A stretch of DNA of 64,000 nucleotides from Larimichthys crocea (GCF_000972845.2 NC_040033.1:2284344-2348343), one strand, 5' to 3'. Counted from the first letter of the stretch, positions 24,626-37,890 are shown. Notes: generated by a model not told the origin, from the sequence alone. Numbers and translations: made by a program.

Positions 24626-26605
24626 TTTAGATTAGGAGGTGAAAGGTGGAGGACAAAGCCATCACACTCTTTAGAAACCTGTGCATGATGTCATGAACAC
24701 GCCCTCCATTCTTTATACCGTCAGTGATTTCTTCCATCTGAGCAAGTTCGTAACACATCAACCTTTTTTCTTTCCCTGTGTTTGTTTTCACACAACCAGA
24801 CAAAGATCAAGCGAGGATGCCGTCAATCACAGGGGTGAAGATCTGCGTCTCCGTCGCTGCCTTTAAGTATGAATGAGTTGATATTATCACAAAAACACGG
24901 AGCGCTCAACATTCCTGGAAAATTAGGTCAGCTGCTGAACGAAGGCAAAGACTCCAAATGGGACTGAGGCATGAGATGAAAAGCTGGCACACTTTGTGTG
25001 AAGATTTTTTTTTTTTTTAGCGCTCCTGTCGACTTTTCACATCACAAAACATCAACCACCTGGTACCACTTCAGGCTGAAAGGAGAGCAATCGGAGGAGG
25101 GGGAACGGGTGGTGGTGGAGGTGGTGGTTTCTTTTTCTTCTGCACAATCTGAAGCATCAGAGGCGAGTGTGTGACTGTCGTGTAATTGGTTTCATGAGCA
25201 CCGACGGCACACAGACAAATCCTCAAGCATGCAGTGTTTTCAACGAGTAAATAAAGGTGATTGTGATTTCTATGAGACTCTTCAAAAGGATGCAACATCC
25301 CCGACTCACCCTCCTCCTCCTCTCTGTCCTCCCTCTCTTTCCCCATTATATACACTGTGTTTCCTGTGCTTCCATGGGAGCTCCTAATTGCCTATTGTGC
25401 TTGCTGCTCAGCTGTCTTGGTGATGTGCAGTGACAAGCCGCATCCTCAAAAAAAAAAAAGTGATGTATACTCCCGAGGTTCTCCGGGAAGAGCTTTATCT
25501 GTCTCTCACATGATTTCTCTCCCACACAAATCTCCCCCTCCTCCTCCTCCTCCTCCTCCTCTACGCCCGTGAAGTACGTATGTCAAGTGGAAGTGTAATG
25601 TATGTCGAGCATGCGAGCCTTATTCCCGGGGCAACGGCGTGCAAAGAAGAAAAGTTGAGCAATTTGTCAGTTCTTGCCGCCGTTGCCGATGCTCGTCCAC
25701 AGAAGTTTGTTCAAAGTTGTTCTCAGAAACCGTGAGATGTTTTCTGTCTCCACTCCAATGAGTTGGGGGAAGAAAAAAAAAAGAGCGGAAGAAGATGCCG
25801 GTGAAAGTTTTCCTACAAATTATCGTGACAATTCTCATCATTTGTCGAGGCGCAGTTACAGTTTGCTTACAGGATGTTTGGCTTTGCTCGTTCCCGTCAT
25901 GAAATAATGCAACAGCAGCGCTTCACAGGCTGTAGAAATATATGGTGAACTACTCAGAAATAATAGAGTATGATGTTTCTCTTAAATTTAAAGGAATATT
26001 TTGGAAAATACACCTTTTTCAACAGCTGATTAAAGTAAAATTGAATTAGAAGCTACTCTTAAATCTTAAACGAGATTGAGATAAATAGATATATCCTAAA
26101 AAATATCAAACATGCATTAAAATCTGATGAGATTGGAGTGAATGAACAGAAACTCTCTGATGCGACTGGTATCGCTTGATTTTACAATAAACTTTCTCAT
26201 TTATCCAAACCTGGGGCTGAGCTCCCAATAAAGTAAACCGATGGACGACGGAGGTTTACTCTCTGCTCGCACACAGTAGTTCCCAACTCTACAAGCTGAC
26301 AAGGACTGAGTGAATGCTGCATTAACACGACTCACCGGTGTACGATGGATTATGGGATGCTAAAGAAGAAGTCTGCAGTTCTTAGCTGCAAAATGGGACA
26401 GGACTTGTTGACCCGTTACGTCATGTTTGGTCTAGAAATGCAAACTTGCACCTGAACTGGGACACAACAAACAAAAGTCTGTGACACAGGTTAGTTACAC
26501 TGAAGAGTGTGACTTAGTCTCAGGTCTTTCATGATCTGATTTGCTCAGTTCAGCCTCTTTAAAGTCACTGGTTTACTCCAAACTTCCTGTAAGTTCGAGC
26601 TTTTA
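24626..26605. other. No gene seen; simple CTC/GGT triplet tracts
   Basis: Two short triplet tracts stand out: GGTGGTGGAGGTGGTGG near 25110 and a (CTC)n run near 25532-25561. Proline-rich open frames around them come from the triplets. No supported gene. Confidence 0.5.
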
Positions 26606-26609
26606 AGCA

Positions 26610-26890
26610 TGCGTCTCGCCAACGACTAAAAGTCAGTCCAAGATTTACTCCTGTCCGGCGTCTTCTTGCTCCCTCACTCTTCTTAGCTTTCTCCATCAAC
26701 ATCCTCTTCAGTCTTTTCACCTCTGCCTGCCAGGCTGCTGAGCTCAGTTACATCGCTTGCTTATTCAGCTCCTGTTCTGGCACGACACTGACTCCACTCC
26801 CTGTAAACCTCCCCTTCTTCTTCTTCTTCTCGGTGGTCCAAAACACCTGTAGTGCAAACACTAACACTCCCCTGGTGCTCTGAGCTGCTG
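26610..26890 (-). repeat. Family B core, copy 5 (minus)
   Basis: AAAAGTCAGTCCAAGATTTA, TTTCTCCATCAACATCCTCT, GCTGCTGAGCTCAGTTACAT, CAGCTCCTGTTCTGGCACGA and CAAACACTAACACTCCCCTG occur in reverse order and complement relative to copy 1. No tandem expansion is attached. Confidence 0.75.
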
Positions 26891-27720
26891 GGAGAATTTG
26901 ACCTCATGACCTCAGTATTATTATTTTTTTTAAATCCTTGCCACAGATCTGATGTCAAGTGCGGCTGATAACATGCAACGAAACAAAATAAAACAACTGA
27001 GGTCAGCAGAGAACATGAAGCGATGCCTGAAGGACAAAAAGGGTAAAATCAGGCAGCTGCACAGAGAAAAAGAGTAACTGTACAACAGCCACAATTCATC
27101 TTGGTTCCCAAAATCCAGCAGACTGAAATTAAAGCTCATCCGTTAAATTAGTGTAATCAGTGAACCTCTCTTCAGTGGCCCATCAGAGGGATCTGCCCCC
27201 CGTCCCCCATCTGCTCCCTGCCAACTCCACTCCAGTGCTACCGCGAGCCTGCAGACTGATAGGACCCCGCAGGCCAGGCACCAGGTTCAGCCACCATGAT
27301 GAGGACATTTACATTTTAAGCATTTGGCTGATGCTCATATCGAGAATGATTTACAGTTAGCAGGACCCAAGGGCAGCGGCTGACCTTGTGTGAATCACCA
27401 TGAATCCTTTTGTTGTTGTTGTTTTATGCGTGCTGTGTGTTCGCAACGCATGTTTGCTCGTTATCAGACATCAGGAGACGAGCCGGATGTTTTCCCGTAA
27501 CATCACGTCTGTTTTAAACTCTTTGTATCTCTGGAGCGAACTAATCAACCAGAGCTGAAACACAATGAAATGTGTTACTGAGGCCTGACTAATGAACATA
27601 CATATTGGATTAGTGTACTAAATGTTGCTGTTATTCCAAGGTTCATGGTGGGTAAAGGATAAAGAGTTGTTTGAACTAAGTTGTAATTCAGAAACTTCAG
27701 CGGACCTAAGGCAGGCTATA
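26891..27720. other. No gene seen
   Basis: Unique-looking sequence with no recognisable frame. Confidence 0.4.
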
Positions 27721-27726
27721 TGAGAC

Positions 27727-28040
27727 CTGGGTGCTCAAACAAGCCACCTGTAACAGCACCTACCTGTCAGTCAAAGCGTCCACGCTCTTAATCCTGCCAA
27801 ACTTTAAGCCTTAATATAATGTGAACAGGTGAGTTGTATATAAATTCACCCTCAGTACAGTTGTCATGAACGGGGAAATTAGCTACAGAGACCAAAACTG
27901 TTTTTTGTACCAGGCTGTAAACATGTTTATTTCTGCTGTGAAGTTGGACATTTGAACATGGGGACTTATGGAGACTGACTCACTTCTGGAGCCAGCCTCA
28001 GGTGGACGTTTGAGGAACTGCAGCTTCAAAATTTTCAGAT
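27727..28040 (+). repeat. Family A dispersed repeat, copy 3 (plus)
   Basis: The best copy of family A in the window: TGCTCAAACAAGCCACCTGT, TTAATATAATGTGAACAGGT, CCAAAACTGTTTTTTGTACC, ATGTTTATTTCTGCTGTGAA, CTGACTCACTTCTGGAGCCA and GTTTGAGGAACTGCAG in order. No coding capacity. Confidence 0.82.
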
Positions 28041-29875
28041 CCAAACACATGATTTGAGGCATAATTCGTAGCACTGCGCAGTTGGTTAGTTGGTGCCAAA
28101 ATCTGCCCAGGGAGATGCATAAATGAATACTGAATCTTTGAGTTTGGCCTTTTTTCATGTGGCTAAAATACATTTTGTTCACGGCAGTATATGGCACTGG
28201 TTCTTTGCCAGGACCTCTTCTCTGTCTCAGTTATTTAAGCTCCAACAGTCGAGGCTTAGGCGTACTGAAATAAGGATGTCCATTTCTATAAACCTTACCA
28301 TCTACAGATAAACTAGAAATAACCTTAAAGTTTCCCATACTGGGCTGAACGTTTTATCTCCTGACCGACCCGCTACCTGCTGGCAGGATTTCATCCCTGC
28401 GAGGAAAAAGTACTTTCCACCACCTTCAATCACCTTCAGCTCCAGATCAGAGGAGGATAAGACGATGAAGAGTAATGTCTTACTAAATCATCACTTTTCA
28501 AAAAATGGACCAGTGGTGGTGAAATAATGAAATACACTTACTGAAGTTACTTAAGTACAGTTTTAAGTAATCTATCTGAGTATTTAGCATAATATATTCT
28601 CTTATCAGGTCATTTTAACACTATAATTGAAGTATTGTATTAAAGTTTTCATTTTATTACAAAGAAAGTTAAAGATTTTTGTTAAATCTTGAGATATTTT
28701 CAAAAATACTGCAAAATAAGGTTGTTTAGGACTCAGTTACAGAGAGAAATCCCTTTTTAAAATAGTTCAAACTAGCTACAATAGAAATGCTGTTCATCAA
28801 GAATAATAAGTCAAACTGCGATCCTCTAGGGTCACTTCTAGACGCCCCCAAAGTCAGGTTGGGCTGGACTGATGGGTCAATAAAAACACCCAGGACTTGA
28901 TACTCTGAGCACATTTAATTGATAATACTTTTACATGGAGGTATTACTACTTTTACTAAAGTGAAAGATCTGAATACTTCCTCCACCACGGACATGGATG
29001 CAGAAACCTGAAAAGCAATCCCAGAAACACACATCAACGGCAATCAAAGGCGATAAGCTGACTCATCCCTCAACTGACCACCTGAACGCCGCCTTCACTT
29101 CACACTCGAATTAACGAGCCTCCCCTGGCCCCCTTTGTTTTTTATCCAACCCCCAAAGAATTTCTTTCCAAAAAAGATGGGGGAGGCACCGCCGTCACCA
29201 CCTTCCACCTGAATCGCTATCACCCAATCAAATCCCCTTTTCAACCTCCACTCGATGAGGCACAGATAGGAGTTAAGGTGACCTCATTCTGAATGAGGCC
29301 GGGCTGAGGCTGTATAATTGGATACACTCTGACATGAGATTGAGTTTATCCCAGGTAAAAAAAATATATATATTTTTTAAAAGCCCTCGCTGACCCAATT
29401 TCTCCGAGTCTTTGCTGCGAGATGGATGTTTGTGAATGAGAGTAATCACTTTACAGAGACTGAGATGAGGCTCAGAAACAACAAACAGCTCCTTGCGGTG
29501 ACGTACGCACGCCAGAGGTCGACGTCGTCTTCGTGTACCTTTGACTCCTGTGAAGGATGCGAAGGACATGCCTGTTTTTGTATTTCCAGCATGACTCCAG
29601 TCCACCACATTTAGTCCAGACCGCATGTTCCCCCAACAGGATGAAGTCGACTGACCTTTCCTCTACAGGTTGAGGTTTGAGTGAAAGGCCCCCGGCTTTA
29701 TTAACCTCCAGAAAAACTAGTTTGGTCACTCATGCACAGACAAATACCAAAAAGTCAGCAGACAACATGTGAAACAAACACTGCCACAACAACAGTAGAA
29801 AGGCTGACACACACACTGACACATAATCCAAAAGGACATCTGCCTAGCCGCTATATAATAATAATAATTAATCAA
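28041..29875. other. No gene seen
   Basis: AT-rich, with a region around 29100-29300 of more balanced composition. Short frames near 29273-29730 overlap on both strands and show no family resemblance. Confidence 0.45.
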
Positions 29876-29879
29876 TTTA

Positions 29880-30130
29880 TTAATGAAACCACCAACTATT
29901 TCACTGATTTTGGTGAAACTGGATCATATTTTATGGAGAAAATGTTTTCTGGTTGATGTCCTCCGTCTACTCCGCCTTAAAACTTTACAGAGTTTCCTGA
30001 TGGACAGTGAAGGGGAGAGGAGTCAGTGTCATGCCAGAACAGGAGCTGGTCAAGTGGACAATGTAACCGGGCTCAGCAGCCTCTGTGGACAAAATGACAG
30101 AGGCGTAGATGCTGCGGTTGGCCTGCTTGA
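29880..30130 (+). repeat. Family B, copy 6 (plus, internally shortened)
   Basis: ACTATTTCACTGATTTTGGT and GAAACTGGATCATATTTTAT are followed by ACAGAGTTTCCTGATGGACA and then ATGCCAGAACAGGAGCTGGT and GTAACCGGGCTCAGCAGCCT. It joins left-half and core words within about 120 bp, supporting the view that they belong to one element. Confidence 0.72.
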
Positions 30131-32110
30131 ACTCAACTGACGAGGCTCAGTTGCAAGAACATTTCAGCCAAAACCATTGACAACAAATTGATGTTTTATC
30201 CGATATAAAAGATACAAGTTAACGACACCTACACCATGCTGTGTGTGTGTGTCTCTCATTGATATTCCCGACACTGAAAGTCTCAGATTCGGCGTCTCGT
30301 CTGACACGTCTATCACCAAATCTGACGTATCTCCGGAGACGTCGTGTGGTCTCAGAGCACTTTGGTAAAAGATAAGACTCCCTCACTGTATTAAACACCT
30401 CGGAGTATGGACGACACCAGGAGTTACAGTGTTAAGGAGCTTTAAATCCACACAGTTTGTGTCTGTATCTCTGCAGAAACACTTCCTCCACGCTTCAGTA
30501 CATCTCCCTCTCTCCTTATTATTCACTCACTGTCTCACTTTGTCTCTCCTCCTGTCTCCCTCTCACATTTTTCTCACTTTTCTGATCTGTCTCTCTCTCT
30601 CTTGCTTGCTCTGTCTAATTAATTCTCTCATCTTTCCCAGGCTCTGGGTGATCAATGATCTCTCACTAATTTAGTTGGCAGCACGCGCAGTCCAAGTTGG
30701 ACTGCTATGCAGTGTGTGGAGTTGGTAGCGCTGGCGGTGGTGGTGGCGGTGGTGGCTCATGTGCAAGAAATAAACTGACCTCTGAATATATAGGAGGCTG
30801 TATTAACATCTCTGTCGCAGCCTGGAAATGAAGCAGAAATTGAATTTTGAGGCCGACCGCTTCTTATTTCAGAAGGCTGACCTTCAATTCTAATACTAAG
30901 TGGAGACGGATGAATATATTATATGTTGTGTATACCGGCGCACATACACACCGACGGCAACTCAAACTGCACCCACGTCTGCAGAGCTTTTTTTGGAAAG
31001 ACTCCCACGGCGTCCGGCGGTCTAATGACCTTCTTATGAGACCATCTCCGGGGAGAAATTTCATGCATTTTGAGATCCACCAAAGCATGACAGTAAATGT
31101 GTGCACTTTCACACCTGGATGGTGCCTCAACCCATCGGCTTCATCTCCCTCCTCCCTCCTACCGCTGATTTCAATTCAGCTCCACTAATCCATGATAGAG
31201 GCGTAGCGGTGGTCTCCAGAAATCAGTGGCTGGGTCAGATATTTCCTATCCGTGAGGGATTATCTAAGCCTGCTGCATGGAAAGTAGAAAACATTGCATA
31301 TCTTGTGCTAACAGGCGGTCAAAAAAGCATGTTTTTCCATGCGGTTGATGTTTATTTATCGCAGTTAAAGGGATAAGCTAATTTTATGGGGAAAGTGAGC
31401 TGAGAGAAGGAGCCTCCTCAAGGTTTGAGCATCACAGATTTCATTCGGTTGTGTTGTTTTTGGAGGTATCGACGATACTCCGCCACCAACGTTCACGCCA
31501 CGAATGGGTGTACAGTAGAAGTCTGGGAAGAGTTTTCTCTTAGCGGACCACATGGTAGGAGCTTTTCACGCCATCTGTGCTTCGGTTTCATCGTCTTTAG
31601 TGGAAAATGTAACAGGGCTTATCACAGGAGAGGCACAAAGAGAGAGAGGACGTTAAAAAGGACATTATGGTATCTGACAGTATGAAAGCTGCATATCTCA
31701 GCGAGTACAGCTCGGTCTGTTCTGTACTTTGTCGCCTAATAAGACATGATTATAGAGCGAGGCTTTTAGAAAATGACGCGTTGAGGGAGCAGTGTGTGGG
31801 ATTTTTAGTGGCAGTGAATGGTGTCACTGCTGATTGAAACCCCTCGACTCACCCTCTCCTGGTGTAAGTGTACAAAAAACACAAAAGGCCAAATCTAGAG
31901 CCGCCGTCGACACTCCTCTCGTATAACTTTTCTTGAGTTAGGTGTGTGTCACCCTGTTCCTGATGGTTTCCTGAAGAGCTGTCCACCTAGTCCAACCCTC
32001 AAATTCACAGGATGCAAGTTGAGGGTCTAGCTTACTAAAGTTTGGGTCATTTCACAGTTTGCCAACGTGCCTCTCGGTGTTAAAGTTGTCGTCAATGATT
32101 GAACTGATTT
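30131..32110. other. No gene seen
   Basis: Includes a pyrimidine-rich stretch of CTCTCT/CTCC words at 30490-30610 and a (GGT/GGC)n tract near 30725-30755. The block 30840-31350 is unique and of balanced composition but without a credible exon. Confidence 0.45.
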
Positions 32111-32114
32111 GTTT

Positions 32115-32330
32115 TGTGAAGGTTCTCAGTCGTCCAGGTCTTTGTTCTTTGAGAAGAGTTAAATCCGGGGCAACTGGACTTGGTTGCAGGATCTTTGAAG
32201 ACGTTTCAGTTCTGACTGGCTGGTGGGGAAACCCAGGTGGGATCGTTAACCAGGCAAGTGTTCACACCTGGTTCGTTGCTGCTCGTTAGTTGTCTTGACG
32301 ACTGTCATCAGAGTCGTTAAGGTCTGGTGT
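32115..32330. repeat. Dispersed fish repeat fragment (GTTAAATCCGGGG...GAAGACGTTTC)
   Basis: TTCTCAGTCGTCCAGGTC, GTTAAATCCGGGGCAACTGG and TTTGAAGACGTTTCAGTTCT match the second copy at 46.8 kb and a repeat I know from many teleost sequences. The class cannot be told from this fragment. Confidence 0.55.
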
Positions 32331-33605
32331 GAACCATCGTTACAGGCAGGTGTGAACGATGGTCGTTGGAGTCACCAGAGGCCAAGCGTGAATAACTACC
32401 CTGGGTCAACAACAAATTATTATCTGGATATCTTATAATAGACTTCGAACTTACACTCAACTCTTAAACACACACCATTACAGCCAATGGTTTAATTTTT
32501 CAGGTTGAATTTTGCTAGTGGGTTAAACAGCGACCATGTTATTGCAAATTCATCTTATATTGGGCTCCACTTGCAATAACTAACAAGTATAATCTGTGTC
32601 TGTCCAACCATGGGAGTCCATCCTAAGTATCAAAAATACATTTAAAATCTCACACATGGTGCACAGGTGGGGGTGCTCCTTGCTCGCCTCCCCAATTTAT
32701 CCTCTGGGGCACTTTCAATGTGTTTTACATACAAATACACTTTTCTAAAATATGAATAAGAACTTAAAGAGTGAGAAACAGGAGCAAACTCTGTCTTTCC
32801 TGAGTCAAACCTTCTTGCATTAGAGTATTAGCTATTAAAAAGGAGATGCTGCAGGCTTACAGGCAGGTGTGAGTGTTTCTCCTCTGCACTACATCATCTC
32901 TTTTCTCCACCACGTTACATAACCTGCTCATTCCTCCATCCTGTTACTGTTTCCTAACCATCCTTTTTGCTGCAAATGAACTCGAGCCACATCTGGTACA
33001 TGTTTCTGGCAATTAGGCCTGTACGGGAACATGACGTTCTTTCGTTGCCCTCCGAGGGCCTCCCTCCCTCCTCCACCCGCTACATGTGTTTGCAATCTCC
33101 CTCTTCCTGAATTTGGTCGTCGCAAGCATTCTCCCTGTGGTGTTTGTTTGGGTAACACGCCCTGTGTACAGGCCTATCCCTGTGCAGAGCTCAGACTGGA
33201 AAGCCCAAAACAGCGTTGCTGATTACGTCCGGGTGGAGTAGCAGCACGGCCTAAACCAGGAAAACAACTCTGCTGTGCTCTGACGTTAACAGTGTCTCAT
33301 CTTAAGGGGATCTGTTAAGCCAGTAAATGTTGCGATAATAGTTGCGTGGATGATTGTTAACCACAGCTGAAAGCTTTTCAGCAGCTGTCTCGGCTAAGTA
33401 ATCAATCCAATGTCGGACATGGCGTACATATGGAAGCCTCCACTTCACCTTTTAACCTATTGGTCCGTAAGGGAACTATTTATTATCAGAATTTAGTGTA
33501 AATAGTAGTCAAGGTTCATTCAAGGACCAGTAGATTGGTGCGCCGTCTGCTGTCTTGCAGAAGTTGTGGTGAAGAGATTTGATTTTGACATTGGGTAGTG
33601 ACTGA
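32331..33605. other. No gene seen
   Basis: No recognisable gene. A minus and a plus frame near 32928-33222 overlap each other and resemble nothing known. Confidence 0.45.
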
Positions 33606-33609
33606 AAGG

Positions 33610-33705
33610 TCAAAAGTTGGAGGCGTTCCAGACAGACCCAGAATCCACTGGAGGGACTACCTGCCCGCTGGTTGCTAAACTAGACCATCCTACCCGAGGC
33701 TAAAG
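33610..33705 (+). mobile_element. LINE 3' tail fragment
   Basis: GGCGTTCCAGACAGACCCAG followed by CACTGGAGGGACTACCTGCC resembles the ARPTGRRPRGRPRTRWRDY end of fish LINE ORF2, as in the 12.7 kb fragment. Very short and diverged. Confidence 0.4.
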
Positions 33706-35038
33706 CTCACAGTGGTGAGTCGAGGCTTGACAGTTCATGATGAATCTGAGGGAAGCACGGTAAGCTGTGTCAATCAATCAAAGTAGAAACTTAATTTGAG
33801 CCTCGGTGCGTTCACCAAGCACTGTACGTGTAGCTCAGAAATCAGGGAATCATCGATCAGAATCTCCAGACATTTATAGGAATTTAACCTTTTTCTGAAA
33901 GAGTGACCACTGAAGGGATATTCTGTGAAAGAAAGTAACATGAGCTTGGTTTTTATCGGCATTGAGAACAAGTTTCAGTGGAGACAAGGTGATCAGCGGC
34001 TTTAGGAAAGTAAATAACAGTATCATCAGCGTATAAGTGAATATTTCCCTGTAATACTTAGAGTCAGACAATAAAATAATATGAATCTTCAGTTTAACAA
34101 TAAATGTATCACATCTTTCTGTGTACTGGTGCCATTTTTTCTTCCCCTGCCCTGCATCGTCATCACACCACCAGCACCACCCTCTGATATAACCCTGCTC
34201 CATTAAATCCTCCTTTACTCCGATCGGTTTCTTTCACTTCCTGCGAAAGCCGGACTACTCTCTCTGGGTTCACCGCCGCTGGCTGCTCTATAAGTCCCGA
34301 GGCCTGCAAGGTGCACTTTATAAACACAGGTCATTTGTCAAGTGAAAGACATTAAAGTGTAAAAAGCTCCGGGTATTAAGACTGCAGAGCACAAGCTGAT
34401 CTATCTACCCTCGCTTCGGCCGGCGATGGAGAAACGCTGAGCCTGCAGCGAGGCTCGCTCTCTGGCTCGGCTCGGTGATGGACCTGTTTTACAGCTCCGC
34501 TCTCGGTGCAGCTAACAAGTGGACACGCTGAACTTTAAGGCTTCTGCTTACCTATTGGCTCGGCCATTACAGTACATGAAGCCTGGAGACCTTACGGCAT
34601 CTTCATTTTCACAGTACACTGACCCAATATCCTGCAAGGCCACACTCGGTGTCACAGAGGACGAGCAGACATGATTTTCTCAGTGTTGTTGTTGTTCTGA
34701 TGCTCTCTGATGTGTATGGAGCTGAGAGGACGCTGCTCCCCAAAGCTATGCGCTGCATGATAGTCTGAATCATCCAAACGAGGCAAAGGAATAAAAAAAT
34801 AGGCACCCTTGACATTTACGTTTGGAGCTTGTGAGCAGCCGTGCATCACCTGCTTTTGAATTTGACCTTCTCAATGAACACTTGTTGTTAATGTAATGTA
34901 AAATAATAATTGACTGAAACAGGATGTGGTTTTTTTGTTCCTCATTTTCCTCTCATGTCAAATTGGGACTGTTGTATGCACGTTTCTTTCTTTGTTGTAT
35001 AAAAACAACTGAAACTACGTTTTATTTAGTTTATAGAT
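33706..35038. other. No gene seen
   Basis: The block 34150-34600 has more CpG words and a CCAAT-type word (GAGCCAATAG on the minus strand near 34555), so a regulatory element is possible. No exon can be supported. Confidence 0.4.
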
Positions 35039-35122
35039 GGAAAGAGCCACAACTGGCTCCCAACTAATCCAAAAATCAGCGGAAAGAGCCACAACTGGCT
35101 CCCAACTAATCCAAAAATCAGC
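35039..35122. repeat. Perfect 42 bp tandem duplication
   Basis: The unit beginning GGAAAGAGCCACAACTGGCT and ending CCAAAAATCAGC is present twice in direct succession, at 35039-35080 and 35081-35122, with no difference. It lies just left of a family A copy. Confidence 0.95.
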
Positions 35123-35139
35123 AAAGACATGGAGCGTAG

Positions 35140-35430
35140 GTGGGCTAAATCCTCAAACAACCAACACCTACCTGTCAATCAGAGCGTCCTATAAAGTTGT
35201 ATAAAAATTCACCCTCAGTACAGTAGCTATAAGACCAAAACTGTTTTTTGTACCAGGCTGTAAACATGTTTATTTCTGCTGTGAAGTTGGACATTTGGAC
35301 ATGGGGACTTATGGAGACTGACTCACTTCTGGAGCCAGCCTCAAGTGGACGTTAGAGGAACTGCAGTTTTTGGTACTTCACTTCAAAGCCACAGAGCTTA
35401 CAGCTTCATAAAGATGACAGTATCCAAAAA
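35140..35430 (+). repeat. Family A dispersed repeat, copy 4 (plus)
   Basis: CAACACCTACCTGTCAATCA, CCAAAACTGTTTTTTGTACC, ATGTTTATTTCTGCTGTGAA and CTTCTGGAGCCAGCCTCAAG match copy 3, with an internal deletion around the TTAATATAAT segment. This copy extends further right, through TTTTTGGTACTTCACTTCAA. Confidence 0.8.
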
Positions 35431-35469
35431 CAGAGGCCAAAACATCCCCCCCGATAAACTCTGCCCACA

Positions 35470-35540
35470 CCACGTTAACAGATAATAATAATAATAACAT
35501 CCTTATTTATACAGCACCTTTAAAAACAAGTGCTTTAGAG
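35470..35540. repeat. (ATA)n tract with TTTATACAGCACCTTTAAAAAC word
   Basis: GATAATAATAATAATAAC followed by TTTATACAGCACCTTTAAAA and CAAGTGCTTTA resembles the 3' end of a widespread fish retroposon. Only the end is present. Confidence 0.45.
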
Positions 35541-35989
35541 AGCAGTGGTTCAAACAAGTTAAAGAGGTATGAATATATATAAGAAGGGGGGGTAAAACTG
35601 ACATCAAAAAGGCTCCGTGTTGAGGATAAAAGGATAAAAGCTGACTAAAAAAGACGATAATAAGATAAAAAAGGTGTCATGCAGATGATCCATGTCTTCG
35701 CAGAGTTTTAGATTATAGGCAGGACATCCAACGCCACAGACTCGAGCTTTTGGATCACGTGTGTCCACATTGGGACACACATCTGGTGAAATTAAACAAC
35801 TCTTGGTAAGAGTCCTCACAGATATCACAGACAGATCTCCGTGTGAATGTAGTCAGCGTATCACAGTCAAGGTCGTGTTTCACCATGACGGCTGGCTGAT
35901 CTACATTTCCTCCAGCTGCAGCTCGCTGCTGCCAATAACAGCACAGCACAGCGTGACCTTCGTTGTGTTATTGCTTAATTGAGTGCATG

Positions 35990-36080
35990 CACCTGAGTGC
36001 AGGGGGCCCCCCGGGTGGAAATCAAACCCCCAACCCCGACGATGTTAGTGCCACTGAGCTACACAGGACCACCCATCTGC
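35990..36080 (-). repeat. tRNA-derived SINE head (minus)
   Basis: On the minus strand an A-box-like TGTAGCTCAGTGGC (36050-36063) is followed at normal spacing by a B-box-like GGGTTTGATTTCC (36017-36029). Folding as a real tRNA is not evident and a SINE body is not clear, so it is called SINE-like rather than a tRNA gene. Confidence 0.5.
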
Positions 36081-36889
36081 TGAAGAATGACCACTTTGAC
36101 TGTATTTATACTCCTGAAGGAACTTTGTGCAGACTCACTTAATAACACACTGATTTTCTCAGTAAATGTGCCAGTTTTTTGTGTGTCTGACAGTGCAGAT
36201 AGATCTGTTAGCAATGTCTTTTGTTACAGCCCAAAGAGTCGACGTGGTCCGCTGAGTGACTGATGCTGCCCTCCTACCTTTCGGTCCAGGGTGGCGAGCC
36301 GAAGCCGTCCCTCTAATTGGGCGTCTGGATGACAGAAGGGATCCCTCAAAGAAGCATCCATCATGTCCTTCAGGAGCCGCGGAGAGCAGACGGTACTGTC
36401 ACGACACAGGTCGAGTGTTTGTCTTCGTGCTGAAGGAGAAACGACGAGCTGATAATGTAGATCTTCACAAATGTCCTCAGTACACTTTAACATACAGGCT
36501 ACAACACTCTAGCTCCAGATCTACCACCAACCTTTGGTGGAACTTTAAGTTCTCTATGTAACGCAGATATTTTAAGTATAAACCCTTCCACTAAAGGATG
36601 GTGGTTTAAAGGTGGCTACAGTTCATGTACTTCCACATTTACACTTGATTTTGAGCACTGGTCATCATTTTTGGCCTTGTAGCTCATTATATTTATATTT
36701 TGCACTCAAATGTTGGTGCTAATGCTCCGTCCGGTTGCAATTCAATAAAGAAAACAGGCGGTAAAATGTTGAGATCGTCATTTCCTGTACCTGCAGAACA
36801 GCCGTATTTGAATTGAGACAACACTACCACGCCGAAATAAGCGCACTACACCAGAAAGTATAAAGTGTACACAGTATGTTCTCTTCGGT

Positions 36890-37030
36890 CTCTTCTCCTC
36901 CGTCATCAGGCTCAGGTTCTGGCACAACACCAGCTCTGCTCCCCGTTACCTCTTCTTTTTCTTCCCGGTGATCCAAAACACCTGTGCTACGAACACTAAC
37001 ACTCCCCCGGTGCGAGCAGCTGAGCATAAT
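36890..37030 (-). repeat. Family B core, copy 7 (minus)
   Basis: CTTCCCGGTGATCCAAAACA, CCTGTGCTACGAACACTAAC and ACTCCCCCGGTGC are reverse complements of the core. GTTCTGGCACAACACCAGCT lies to its left. The words ACCTGATTACAAGTCAGTGT near 37198, also seen near 38320, suggest the element extends to about 37260. Confidence 0.65.
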
Positions 37031-37890
37031 CTGCACAGAGCAGCTCAATCTGACATCTGAAATAGAAAATTTCAAAATAAAACACCCCGTGCACACTGCT
37101 GGTTGTAAAAACAGCCAAACGGGAAACAATTTAGCACATTTGTAGCATTTTTTTTACATATTTCAAAGAAAAATGACAAAGGAACGAATGACCATTCACC
37201 TGATTACAAGTCAGTGTAGCATCAACAGGATTTAAATCAGTTTATGGTAGAAAAGTTACACATTGTTGCCATTTTAATGAAATATTCAGCTAAAAGAGGC
37301 CAAAATGCTTCACAGAGCTACAAAGTTACATGTTTATCCTTGTAGGTTTGTCACTACTTATTCCTTAACAAGTCATGGCTTCAAAATAAACTATAACAAC
37401 ACACTATTCAAACACTTCATGCTGACTCTCAAAGGACATAACACCTGCAGAAAGATTGCACAGGTATTGACTCAATACTTTACCGGTGTAACTTTTGTTC
37501 AGGGTTATTTCTATATCTCTGTGGAAAATAAAAAAGGAGCAGAGTGCACCAAGAGGAAACTCTCGTTGTGTTGTGATACCACTTAGTCATCTCTGAGACG
37601 TCTGTTGGCGATGAGCATTTCCAAAAAACGCTTGAACCGCGTGGCACGCGCTCCGCTGTTTTCCAGGAAAAATCCGACTTGACAGCTTGACAGGATCACT
37701 CCGAACAGTTAAGGAGGCAGAATGGATGCTCTTAACCTCCCACGGCTCTTAAAGGCATCTCGAGTAAAGACGCTCACCCACACAGACTGACATTAACACA
37801 AGCTGCTCAAACACACTAAGAGGAAGTGTTGAGGGATGTGCTCCAAAATTTGTTTTAGCTCTTTATACATCTGTAGACACAAAGATTCAC

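Noticed and set aside
35990..36080. Functional tRNA gene
   Set aside because: A and B boxes are present but a cloverleaf with paired acceptor stem is not evident, so it is listed as a SINE-like head.
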